Assembly (NCBI GenBank): GCA_016932295.1
Contig: JAFGDC010000486.1
Span: 1 to 16,772 of the forward strand
Source of the DNA: a candidate division CSSED10-310 bacterium
Lineage (GTDB): Bacteria; CSSED10-310; JAFGDC01
Length of the DNA stretch: 16,772 nucleotides
Direction: 5' to 3'
Shown: in pieces, positions 1-7,068 of the stretch
Numbering within the stretch: position 1 is the first letter of the stretch
Layout of the letters: the number at the start of each line of letters is the position of its first letter
Notes under the pieces: model-generated
The model's database searches: none
Seen by the model: only the letters and a program-made list of their open reading frames with translations
What the model was told of the DNA's origin: nothing
Position numbers and translations under genes: made by a program

Positions 1-1
1 C

Positions 2-235
2 GGCAAGAGCGAGGGGGGACAACGGATTTACCATGACAAGGATATCGCCGTTCTGAAACTCATCAGAAGTCTGCTCTACGAGGAGCGGTTTACGATCTCC
101 GGGGCGCGGCGGGAACTGGCCAGACGGCTGGATGGTGCTGAGCCGCTGCCAGCGCCGGCGCCGGCGACAGACGATCCATCGGTGCTCGGCAACGTGCGCC
201 GTGAACTGAACGCCATCCTGGAAATGTTGCGGTAA
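2..235 (+). CDS. MerR-family transcriptional regulator, C-terminal fragment
   Basis: The 5' end lies outside the window; 77 residues in frame 2 are visible before TAA. The visible part begins inside the winged helix-turn-helix (GGQRIYHDKDIAVLKLI), continues as LLYEERFTISGARREL, and ends in a Pro/Ala linker and a short helix. The pattern 'G-x-R-x-Y---D-----I--LL--E--TI-GAR--L' is the second half of a MerR DNA-binding domain. The protein stops soon after it, so there is no large effector domain. In Geobacter-like bacteria a short MerR-like gene of this kind follows ihfA and precedes tRNA-Pro, and the tRNA here fits that layout. Its target and ligand cannot be told from the fragment. Confidence 0.8.
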   Translation, partial: GKSEGGQRIYHDKDIAVLKLIRSLLYEERFTISGARRELARRLDGAEPLPAPAPATDDPSVLGNVRRELNAILEMLR

Positions 236-471
236 ACAAGACGCCCTCGGAGCGGTCCGTATCTGATCACGAGAAGATACAAACCAGGCCGGAAGTGTGA
301 TCAGGCAACGCGGATGAGTTGAGTGCCGTGGATACGGCCGCAAGGAGCCGTGACTGGTGGCGGCGCTCTCTTGGGGGAACCCGCCGATTGTACGGTGAAA
401 GGGATCGATTTCAGGGTTGCCCCGAATCCCCACCAGATCAGGCATGTTCACATTTCCGGTATCATCCGTTA

Positions 472-486
472 CCGTCATGATGACGG
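472..486. repeat. 15-base perfect palindrome (possible operator)
   Basis: Arms CCGTCAT and ATGACGG flank a single central G. The symmetry suits a dimeric DNA-binding protein. It lies about 60 bases upstream of the -35 box of the tRNA-Pro promoter and downstream of a MerR-like gene. That link is inference only. Confidence 0.3.
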
Positions 487-545
487 CGGCGATATCAGGA
501 GGCTGCTGCGGAACACAACTGAGAATTCAGGCGGGAATTTGGGGG

Positions 546-574
546 TTGCAGGGGGATTGGAGTTCTGTTATATT
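546..574 (+). promoter_or_regulatory. Sigma70-type promoter of tRNA-Pro(GGG)
   Basis: TTGCAG (546-551) and TATATT (569-574) are separated by 17 bases. They match the consensus at 4/6 and 5/6 positions. The predicted start near 581 is only a few bases ahead of the mature tRNA 5' end at 588, as expected for a stable RNA gene. Confidence 0.55.
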
Positions 575-587
575 CGCTCCCGGCTGT

Positions 588-665
<78 letters not shown>

Positions 666-984
666 TCTTTTTATCCCCTCTTTTTTTTGTGTAAATCAGA
701 TCAAATCCTCGTTGTGGGTGAGTATCCGGTTGCTTGCCCGGTGTTCTATCCAATGAAGACTAGGTTTGCAACACTTGCGCAAGCTTGAGAGAGGTGGAGT
801 CGGTGCAATCCGCCGGCTGGACGCGGAGGGGCATCGGGCGGAATATTCTTGGACCCCTGTTGCCTCACGTAAGAACCTGCTCGAAAGAAGAGACCCCCCT
901 TGCTTTCAGCTTTTGAGAACAGTAAAATCTTTGCATACTGCAATTGTATGCCAGGTTAGGCGAGAGGGTTCCTGCGTGCTGAAG

Positions 985-1087
985 TGGATACAGCCACGCG
1001 GTTTTCAGTGAGGTGCGATCGTTGGCGGTAAGGGATATTCCAGTGCCGCTCGGGCTTTTCTGGAATATGATGGGGCGGCTGTATCCA
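985..1087. repeat. Nested perfect inverted repeats (11 bp outer, 9 bp inner)
   Basis: The outer arms are TGGATACAGCC (985-995) and GGCTGTATCCA (1077-1087). The inner arms are ATATTCCAG (1035-1043) and CTGGAATAT (1060-1068). In addition GTGCCGC (1043-1049) can pair with GCGGCAC (1100-1106), and that pairing would compete with the nested structure. No T-run follows, so it is not an ordinary terminator. I found no target-site duplication at the edges, which argues against a simple miniature transposon. Confidence 0.6.
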
Positions 1088-1152
1088 TTGCATCAGGATG
1101 CGGCACCGGCCCGCACGGCGCGCCTGGGTGCAGTGCCGGGAATAACGGGTGC

Positions 1153-1180
1153 TTGACGGACACAATGTTTTTAGTATCGC
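1153..1180 (+). promoter_or_regulatory. Candidate promoter of the FBA-repeat gene
   Basis: TTGACG (1153-1158, 5/6 match) is followed after 16 bases by TATCGC (1175-1180, 3/6 match). A start near 1187 would give a short leader carrying the GGAGG at 1196-1200. It lies inside the longest open frame, which supports the ATG at 1209 over the GTG at 1149. An alternative upstream promoter is TTGCTT-N17-TAAAAT at 900-928. Confidence 0.35.
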
Positions 1181-1208
1181 AATCCTCGAAGTCTTGGAGG
1201 TTCGCTCG

Positions 1209-4200
1209 ATGAACAGGAGAGCACATCTGACGTCTGTTGTTTCACACGGTGGGCGGGTTCACGGCGTAAGGCCCTGGACGGCGGTGCTGCTGCACATCGG
1301 TATCGTGACGGTCTTCGCCTTCGCGAACGAGTCGCCTGCGGCGTCGACGCACCGGCAACCAACGCCGACACCGCCGCCCGTCGGCGCTAATCTATTGGCG
1401 AATCCGGATGCGGAAACCGGTGATTTGAGCGGTTGGGAATTGGTGCTGTGTGTTACCGAAGGCTGCCTGGTCACCAGTGACGGACCCCGCAGCGGCAGTT
1501 ATGCGTTCACTTCTGGAGACAGATGCAAGAAGGCGCAGGAACTGGATCTGGTTGCGCTCGGATATGATCCGGAGTATTTGGATGAAGCGCCTATCATCTC
1601 TGCTGCAGCGTGGTTCATCGGCACCGCGCCAGTCTATTATGATTATTATTGGTGGACCGTAAAGCTGCTCGATGCCAACCATCAGGTCATCACCAGTTAT
1701 GTCACTGGCTGCCGGCTGACGACCTGCTATTGGCTTTGTGAACATCGCGAGTTTTCGGGATACGGCGCTGGGTTGCGCTACATTTATTGGGAAGACGAGG
1801 GGATGGCCCGTACGAGTGATCTGAAAGGCCCGCGGATCGATGACTGTTGGTTGGGGATAGGTGTGGAAGCGCCGTCGCCGCCACCGAGGACGGCAACCCC
1901 AACGCCGACGGCGACGCCTGACAATGCTGGCCTGCTGCTCAATCCAAGCGCCGAAACCGGCGATCTTTCCGGATGGTCAGTCTGGCCGCCCAGTCACGGC
2001 TGGGTGACGACGAACGAGATCGCTCATCACGGTGAGTGGGCGTTTCTTGCGTCGTATCTGGAATGCGGGAAGTCCCAGGAGATAGACCTTCTCTCCCACG
2101 GCTATCCCGAAGCTTACCTCGATTCCGCGCCATTCATCTCGGTGTCGGAGTGGTACACAGGCGGGTCGCCTGACTATGATGACTCGTATCGTCTGCTTGT
2201 GGAGTTGCGCGATGCCTCGCATCTTCCCATTGCATCGTTCGATACCGGCGTGGTCTCCACTACCGACAGTTGGGAACAGGTCACGCATGTCTTCACCGAC
2301 TACGGTCCGGGTCTCCGGTATCTGTACTTCGAGGACAATGGGCAGGCGATCGAACAAATCACCGGGTATCACGGCGCGATAACCGATGATGCCATGATTG
2401 CCATCGATCCCTACCGGGGCTCACTCAATCTCCTGGCCAACCCCGGTGCGGAGTTGGGCGATCTCACGGGTTGGATTGTCCTGGACGATGGATTCTACAA
2501 CTGGACCATTACGGACGACGTTGTGTTTGACGGACAGCTTGCGTTCGTCACCAGCTATGACTGGACAACGAGAAAGCAGGAAATCGATTTATTGGCCCGT
2601 GGTTTTTCACCGGTCGAGTTGGATGCACAACCACTGGTGTACGCGTCCGAACTTTTCGCCGGCATGGGTCCGAACTACTCCGACAGATACTATCTGAAGG
2701 TGGAACTCCGCGACGACGACCATCAGGTTATAGCTGCGTATGACTCCGGACACCTGACGGCGACCAACTCCTGGAATCGGCTTCAACATGTGTTTTCATA
2801 CTATGGGACCGGATTGCGGTACCTGTATTTCGAAGACGGCGGCAACGATGCCGAGAATTATATGCGACAAGTAGGCGCGGTGCTGGACGATGCCTGGTTG
2901 ACTATAATCACGGCGGGGCAGCCGACCTCGACGGCGACCGTGAACCTCACGCCGGCGGGAACGCAAACACCGACACCGACGCCGTTCCCGACCACTTTCA
3001 ACCTGTTGCTCAACCCAGGCGCCGAGCCTGGTACGCTTGCCGGATGGAACATCCTGCTGGATGGGGGTGATGGTTGGGGTGTGAACTACGCGATCTCTTT
3101 CACCGGAATGAAGTCATTCGGCACTTCCAATCAATGGTGCGTGCGCTCCCAGGAGATTGATCTCCTGACCTTGGGATATCGCCCGGAGATCCTCGATGCC
3201 GCGCCGGTGGTGCAGGTTTCGGAATGGTTCCGCGGCGGCCTTCCTGATGTCGCCGACCACTTTCGGCTCAGAGTAGAGTTGCGTAATGATTCTCACGAAG
3301 CGATCGCGGCATTCGACAGTGGGGTCCTGACGGCCGAGGCGGAATGGCGGGAATGCTCGACATGTCTCACCGCCTACGGTCAAGGCCTGAGGTTTCTGTA
3401 TTGGGAAGATGCCGGCAAGGACGTCGAGTTCTACAACGGCTTCTGCGGAACGTATATGGACAACGCCCGTCTCCAAATCGTCGCCCCGACGCCGATCCTG
3501 ACCAGTACGCCGTCCCCCACGGTGACCAATACTCCCACGGTGACGAACACTCCCACCGTGACGAACACTCCCACCTGCTCTCCGACGGCGACTGCCGTCA
3601 ACCTTGTCGTCAACCCCGGCGCCGAGACGGGCGATCACGACGGCTGGACCATCGACGGTGAATTGGGAGTAACATCCTCTTTCAAGCACGGAGGTGCGTA
3701 CTCATTCTGTTACGTCAACGAGGATGAAACCGTCCGGTGGCAGGATTTCGACTTGCTGGCGATTGGCTTCGATGAGGCTCAGCTCGATGCCGCACCAACC
3801 GTTTCCTTCGGACAGTGGTATTTCAATTCAATTTATGACCTGGGCGATCTGCAGCACATCATAGAATTATTCGACGCTGGAAATGAACTTATCACGAGCT
3901 ACGATTCGCAGTATGAATTGATAACCATGCCAAGGGATACATGGGTTCACTACTATCACCAAATCACAAACTACGGCCCCGGCCTTCGTTATATCAGATG
4001 GCGGGACATCGGTTTTCAGCATTATAGTCTGACTGGCTCAGGGCCATTCATGGATGACGCTTACCTGGGGATCTATGCGCCCGGACAGCCAGAATTTACA
4101 CCCACGGCCACTCCCTCCCCGACTGCCACCAAAACGCCCACCATTACACCGACATCGATAGTCCCCACGCCGGCGCCCTGGGAAAGCAACTTGCTGGCCA

Positions 4201-5480
4201 ACCCGAGCGTCGAGACTGGTGATTTATCCGGTTGGAACCTGATAAGTTGTCTTGGTGAGTGCGATGTACTGACGAACGCGGCGCATGACGGCTTGTATTC
4301 GTTCATAACCTCAAGCTTCTGGTGTAAACGTTGCCAGGAAATCGATCTGCTTTTCCTTGGCTTCACACTGGCGGAACTTGATGCGGCGCCGCTGGTGACG
4401 GCTTCCGAATGGTTCCGCAGGGATCCCAATGGGTCTGGGGGCGATTTCGGGCGCTTGCGGGTGAAGCTGCTGGACGAGGCGCGACAAGTGATCGCCGAGT
4501 TCGACAGCGGCAGCCTCTTGGTGGATTATAATTGGAAGCAGATCGCCTGCAGCTTTTCGGCATACGGTTCCGGTGTGCGGTATATCTATTTCGAGGACGG
4601 CGGCAAGGATCAGGAAAACTGGCCTAATGTCCCTGTCGGGGCGTGTTTGGATGATGCATGCGTGGTGGTGCATACCGCCTACCAACCGGCGCCGACGGAC
4701 ACCCCGGTCCCAACCGTCACTCCAACGATAACCCTCACTCCCACGATATCCCCTACTCTGACAATCAGTCCTACACCGACTGTCTCACCCACCCCGACCG
4801 CCACCGGCACGGCCACTCCGGTCACACTCAACCTGCTCGTGAATCCCGGTGCGGAAACCGGCGATATGTCGGGTTGGGATATCATGGCGGGCGGTGGCGA
4901 AGGCTGGACGGCAGAGTGCGAACCGGTGTACGAAGGCAATTTCGCGTTTCGAACCTCACATGAGTGGTGTATCCGCTCCCAACAGGTCGATTTGCTTGCG
5001 CTGGGATTTACCTCCGAGCATTTGGACAACGCCCCGGCCGTCCATCTTCATGAGTGGTTCACGGGGGTCGATCCGATCGCCATCGATCTTTACTACCTCA
5101 GGGTCGAACTGCATGACGCCGACCATCAGGTCATTGCCGCGTATCAAGTCTTTCCAAGCGTCACGGTGGACGGATGGTCCAGGATTTCCTATGTTTTCAC
5201 CGGGTACGGCACTGGGCTGCGCTACATCTATTGGGAAGACGGCGGGGTCGGCGCCGAGAATTGGCCCGGTGGGACTGGACCTGCCGCGGATTCGGCGTGG
5301 CTGAGTATCGATCCTGCGCCGCCGGTGGTGAACACCCCCACTCCCATCCTGTCACCCACGCCTTCCGCATCTCCCTCTCCCGCCTTCATCCCAGCCGCAA
5401 GCCCATGGGGAGTCATGCTGCTCACCATTATCATGTGCCTCGTTATATTTGTTTCGGCAAGAAGAGCTGCATTCGTTTGA
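1209..5480 (+). CDS. Exported protein with seven FBA-type (Fbs1/FBXO2-like) lectin domains
   Basis: The ATG at 1209 follows GGAGG at 8 bases. An in-frame GTG at 1149 has no ribosome site. The 1423-residue product has a basic N-terminus, a hydrophobic stretch (about 23-38, signal peptide), and seven repeats at residues 61-217, 241-399, 407-567, 598-757, 798-955, 994-1154 and 1208-1367. Pro/Thr linkers join them, except repeats 2 and 3, which abut. The repeats share NLL-NPGAETGDLSGW, SQEIDLL--G, EWF, V-L-D--HQVIA-YDSG and YG-GLRYIY-ED-G. This order and spacing match the FBA domain of FBXO2/FBXO6 (NLLRNP, WC-K-Q-IDL, DW, F-DYGPGVRF, HGGQD, from memory), which binds N-glycan cores. No F-box is present. 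The C-terminus (1393-1423) has IPAASPWG, a membrane helix and RR. I infer a surface-anchored, multivalent glycan-binding protein; the ligand is unknown. A generic galactose-binding-like fold is the fallback call. Confidence 0.85.
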   Translation: MNRRAHLTSVVSHGGRVHGVRPWTAVLLHIGIVTVFAFANESPAASTHRQPTPTPPPVGANLLANPDAETGDLSGWELVLCVTEGCLVTSDGPRSGSYAFTSGDRCKKAQELDLVALGYDPEYLDEAPIISAAAWFIGTAPVYYDYYWWTVKLLDANHQVITSYVTGCRLTTCYWLCEHREFSGYGAGLRYIYWEDEGMARTSDLKGPRIDDCWLGIGVEAPSPPPRTATPTPTATPDNAGLLLNPSAETGDLSGWSVWPPSHGWVTTNEIAHHGEWAFLASYLECGKSQEIDLLSHGYPEAYLDSAPFISVSEWYTGGSPDYDDSYRLLVELRDASHLPIASFDTGVVSTTDSWEQVTHVFTDYGPGLRYLYFEDNGQAIEQITGYHGAITDDAMIAIDPYRGSLNLLANPGAELGDLTGWIVLDDGFYNWTITDDVVFDGQLAFVTSYDWTTRKQEIDLLARGFSPVELDAQPLVYASELFAGMGPNYSDRYYLKVELRDDDHQVIAAYDSGHLTATNSWNRLQHVFSYYGTGLRYLYFEDGGNDAENYMRQVGAVLDDAWLTIITAGQPTSTATVNLTPAGTQTPTPTPFPTTFNLLLNPGAEPGTLAGWNILLDGGDGWGVNYAISFTGMKSFGTSNQWCVRSQEIDLLTLGYRPEILDAAPVVQVSEWFRGGLPDVADHFRLRVELRNDSHEAIAAFDSGVLTAEAEWRECSTCLTAYGQGLRFLYWEDAGKDVEFYNGFCGTYMDNARLQIVAPTPILTSTPSPTVTNTPTVTNTPTVTNTPTCSPTATAVNLVVNPGAETGDHDGWTIDGELGVTSSFKHGGAYSFCYVNEDETVRWQDFDLLAIGFDEAQLDAAPTVSFGQWYFNSIYDLGDLQHIIELFDAGNELITSYDSQYELITMPRDTWVHYYHQITNYGPGLRYIRWRDIGFQHYSLTGSGPFMDDAYLGIYAPGQPEFTPTATPSPTATKTPTITPTSIVPTPAPWESNLLANPSVETGDLSGWNLISCLGECDVLTNAAHDGLYSFITSSFWCKRCQEIDLLFLGFTLAELDAAPLVTASEWFRRDPNGSGGDFGRLRVKLLDEARQVIAEFDSGSLLVDYNWKQIACSFSAYGSGVRYIYFEDGGKDQENWPNVPVGACLDDACVVVHTAYQPAPTDTPVPTVTPTITLTPTISPTLTISPTPTVSPTPTATGTATPVTLNLLVNPGAETGDMSGWDIMAGGGEGWTAECEPVYEGNFAFRTSHEWCIRSQQVDLLALGFTSEHLDNAPAVHLHEWFTGVDPIAIDLYYLRVELHDADHQVIAAYQVFPSVTVDGWSRISYVFTGYGTGLRYIYWEDGGVGAENWPGGTGPAADSAWLSIDPAPPVVNTPTPILSPTPSASPSPAFIPAASPWGVMLLTIIMCLVIFVSARRAAFV
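1389..5309 (+). repeat. Seven diverged tandem domain repeats inside the exported protein
   Basis: The domain units lie at 1389-1859, 1929-2405, 2427-2909, 3000-3479, 3600-4073, 4188-4670 and 4830-5309, each about 157-161 residues. The units are alike in protein but clearly diverged in DNA, so the array is old rather than a recent duplication. Repeat 5 departs most from the consensus: it has WQDFDLL for SQEIDLL and WRDIG for the FEDGG element. Repeat 1 also lacks the polar loop after the ED-G motif. Confidence 0.85.
3522..3575 (+). repeat. Three 18-bp tandem units encoding VTNTPT
   Basis: GTGAC(C/G)AA(T/C)ACTCCCAC(G/C) occurs three times in a row in the linker between FBA repeats 4 and 5. Units two and three are identical. 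Being in frame, gain or loss of a unit would change linker length without breaking the gene. Confidence 0.85.
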
Positions 5481-5782
5481 GACGGCCCCGCCCGTCGACA
5501 TGCGGAAACGGCGGGCACCAATGTAATGAAGGTGTTCCCATCCGCGTGAATGGACCATGTTCAGATGGCGTCTGGCGCCATGGAACGTGTTGCTATCCAT
5601 CTGGACAAACGGAATGGGGGCGGGGGTTCCCGGAGGGCTTCTGTAGGCTATATGAAAAACAACAGTGAAGGCGGCCATGGAGTATCCCGATTGAACCGAA
5701 CCGGGGATGATGGACGGGGACAGAATGCATCGTGCCGCGCTCGATCACGGGTGTTTATGGAGTCGTTTCAAGGGAGGCTGGC
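5481..5782. other. 302-base gap between the FBA gene and pcm
   Basis: I see no supported gene here. The short forward frames lack ribosome sites and are shadows of the flanking genes. A stem-loop at 5559-5586 pairs GTTC with GAAC and ATGGCG with CGCCAT around a TCTGG loop. It has no T-run, so it is at best a weak end for the FBA transcript. I found no good promoter for pcm, although the distance suggests one lies here. Confidence 0.45.
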
Positions 5783-6451
5783 ATGAAGTGGTTCGCCTCG
5801 CCGCACGAACCGGTCGCGGCCCGTCGCGACATGGTCGAACGCCAGCTCAAGAACAGGGGTATCCACGATCCCCGGGTTCTGGCGGCGTTCCTAACGGTGC
5901 CGAGGCATGAATTTGTCGATCCCCACCATCATGCCCGTGCCTACCACGACTATCCGCTGCACATCGGGGAGGAGCAGACCATCTCGCAGCCGTACATGGT
6001 GGCGCTGATGACCGAGTGCCTGCGACCGCGATCGACGGACAAGGTCCTTGAAATTGGCACCGGTTCCGGATACCAGGCGGCGATCCTGTCGGTTCTGTGT
6101 CACGAGGTGGTCACTGTCGAGCGGTTGCCGCGGCTGGCGGAGCGCGCCCGGACCAATCTCGCGCGGCTTGGTCATACCAACGTCCGGGTGCTGATCGGCG
6201 ACGGCACACTTGGTTGTCCTGAAGAGCAACCCTTCGACGGTATAGTCGTCACGGCGGGGGCGCCGGCGGTACCGCCCGCGTTGAAGGAGCAGCTTGCACC
6301 CGGCGGCCGACTTGTGATACCCGTAGGCGACCGTTTCATGCAGGAACTGGTGGTGGTGGAACGGACCGGAAGCGGTTTCTGCGAACACCAGCGGGGAGGA
6401 TGCGTCTTTGTCAAACTCATCGGTATCCATGGTTGGAACCAAGACCCCTGA
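5783..6451 (+). CDS. pcm: Protein-L-isoaspartate O-methyltransferase
   Basis: This enzyme methylates L-isoaspartyl residues in aged proteins using S-adenosylmethionine, starting their repair in the cytoplasm. The 222 residues show the family landmarks in order: MVERQLKNRGIHDPRVL (17-33), VPRHEFV (39-45), IGEEQTISQPYMVALMTE (61-78), the SAM-binding motif VLEIGTGSGYQAAIL (88-102), VERL acidic end (112-115), GDGTLG (139-144), FDGIVVTAGAP (151-161), LAPGGRLVIPVG (171-182), and the closing KLIGIHGW. The start is the ATG at 5783, six bases or fewer after AGGGAGG (5771-5777). An in-frame start at 5732 has no such site. The end overlaps the next gene by 44 bases, so the two are probably translated together. 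Length is close to that of bacterial Pcm. Confidence 0.95.
   Translation: MKWFASPHEPVAARRDMVERQLKNRGIHDPRVLAAFLTVPRHEFVDPHHHARAYHDYPLHIGEEQTISQPYMVALMTECLRPRSTDKVLEIGTGSGYQAAILSVLCHEVVTVERLPRLAERARTNLARLGHTNVRVLIGDGTLGCPEEQPFDGIVVTAGAPAVPPALKEQLAPGGRLVIPVGDRFMQELVVVERTGSGFCEHQRGGCVFVKLIGIHGWNQDP
6393..6400 (+). promoter_or_regulatory. Ribosome binding site selecting a TTG start
   Basis: GGGGAGGA lies inside the end of pcm, seven bases before the TTG at 6408. The in-frame ATG at 6429 has no comparable site, so this decides the start of the membrane protein. Confidence 0.65.
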
Positions 6452-7064
6452 GCTGCCGCCGGCGGCACCAGGGAATAAGCCTGGCTTGTTGCGGAGAATC
6501 TACGACTGGGTCCTCCATTGGGCGGAAACTCCGTACGGTCCCTTGGCCCTGTTTATCCTATCCTTCGCGGAATCATCCTTCTTTCCCATTCCACCCGACG
6601 TGCTGCTCATCGCGCTTGCCATCTCCATCCCAACGAAGGCGTTCCGTTATGCCCTGGTCTGCTACCTCGGTTCGATCCTGGGCGGCATTGCCGGGTACGG
6701 GATCGGGGTGTTCGCGATGGACACGCTGGGCGCTTGGATCATCGAGACCTATCATGCCCAGCCCGTGGTTGACAAGCTGCAATTCTGGTTCGACAAGTAC
6801 GGCTTCTGGGGAGTGCTCGTGGCGGCAGTGACACCCATCCCTTACAAGGTGTTCACCATCAGCTCCGGCTCGTTCGAACTGCCGTTCACCGAGTTCATGG
6901 CCGCTTCGCTCATCGGCCGCGGCGCTCGCTTTTTTGCGGTCGCCGGCCTCATCTATGCCTTTGGAGCACAGATAAAATCCTTCATCGACAAGTACTTCAA
7001 TATTTTGTCAATTCTCTTTGTTTTATTGTTGCTTTTAGGTTTTCTGCTGGTAAAATACGTCTGA
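6408..7064 (+). CDS. VTT-domain (DedA/YqaA-type) membrane protein
   Basis: This integral inner-membrane protein belongs to the VTT/SNARE-associated group. Members are linked to lipid scrambling and membrane homeostasis, but the role of YqaA types is not settled. The 218 residues contain a polar N-terminus (1-30), LALFILSFAESSFFPIPPDV (46-65) with the family E...FFPIPPD signature, LGSILGGIAGYGIG (87-100), a second re-entrant motif VTPIPYKVFTISSG (141-154), GRGARFF (170-176), and a final helix (197-217). This order is as in YqaA proteins. The start is taken as TTG with a strong ribosome site; ATG at 6429 would shorten it by seven residues. It overlaps pcm by 44 bases, and its stop is four bases before tRNA-Pro. 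Confidence 0.88.
   Translation: MSNSSVSMVGTKTPELPPAAPGNKPGLLRRIYDWVLHWAETPYGPLALFILSFAESSFFPIPPDVLLIALAISIPTKAFRYALVCYLGSILGGIAGYGIGVFAMDTLGAWIIETYHAQPVVDKLQFWFDKYGFWGVLVAAVTPIPYKVFTISSGSFELPFTEFMAASLIGRGARFFAVAGLIYAFGAQIKSFIDKYFNILSILFVLLLLLGFLLVKYV
7029..7056 (+). promoter_or_regulatory. Extended -10 promoter of tRNA-Pro(CGG), inside the upstream gene
   Basis: TAAAAT (7051-7056) is preceded directly by TGG (7048-7050), an extended -10 element. A weak -35, TTGCTT, lies at 7029-7034, 16 bases upstream. The predicted start near 7062 falls on the stop codon of the membrane protein gene and shortly before the tRNA. Confidence 0.45.
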
Positions 7065-7068
7065 TTTT

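Larger units (their letters stand above)
236..587. other. Intergenic region without a gene, with small palindromes
   Basis: I see no convincing gene in these 352 bases. The open frames here have no ribosome binding site, and one runs on through the tRNA. The region holds a GC-rich hairpin candidate around 362-403 (GGCGG against CCGCC), a 15-base palindrome at 472-486, and at its right end the promoter of the tRNA-Pro gene. No T-tailed terminator for the MerR gene is visible. Confidence 0.5.
666..1208. other. 543-base gap upstream of the FBA gene, structured, no gene seen
   Basis: No open frame here has a convincing start or composition. The gap starts with a pyrimidine tract (666-688). A promoter-like pair TTGCTT (900-905) and TAAAAT (923-928), 17 bases apart, is followed by a short inverted repeat (GCATAC 933-938, GTATGC 946-951). 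Next come the nested inverted repeats of 985-1087 and then the leader of the large gene at 1209. It may hold a long structured 5' leader, a small RNA or a decayed mobile element; the sequence does not decide between them. Confidence 0.45.

Noticed and set aside
236..587. Riboswitch or structured RNA such as cobalamin, SRP or 6S
   Set aside because: I looked for the conserved boxes of these families and found none; only short GC-rich hairpins are present.
666..715. Remnant attachment site (TCAAATCCTC at 701-710 repeats part of the tRNA-Pro T arm)
   Set aside because: The match is only about ten bases and no integrase or island boundary is seen; it is likely chance.
985..1087. Miniature transposon bounded by TGGATACAGCC inverted repeats
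   Set aside because: No target-site duplication is visible and only one copy is in the window, so it is listed only as an inverted-repeat structure.
1149..1208. Longer N-terminus of the FBA protein starting at GTG 1149
   Set aside because: No ribosome site precedes it, while GGAGG precedes ATG 1209. A signal peptide then starts close to the N-terminus, and a promoter-like pair lies inside the extra stretch.
3114..3689. Reverse-strand open frame of 191 codons
   Set aside because: It lies entirely inside the FBA gene, antisense to a well-supported repeat protein. Its Arg/Gly-rich and Val/Gly tracts are the antisense of the Pro/Thr linker.
1389..5309. CRISPR or recent tandem duplication
   Set aside because: The repeats are protein-level domains with clearly diverged DNA and coding linkers, not short identical direct repeats with spacers.
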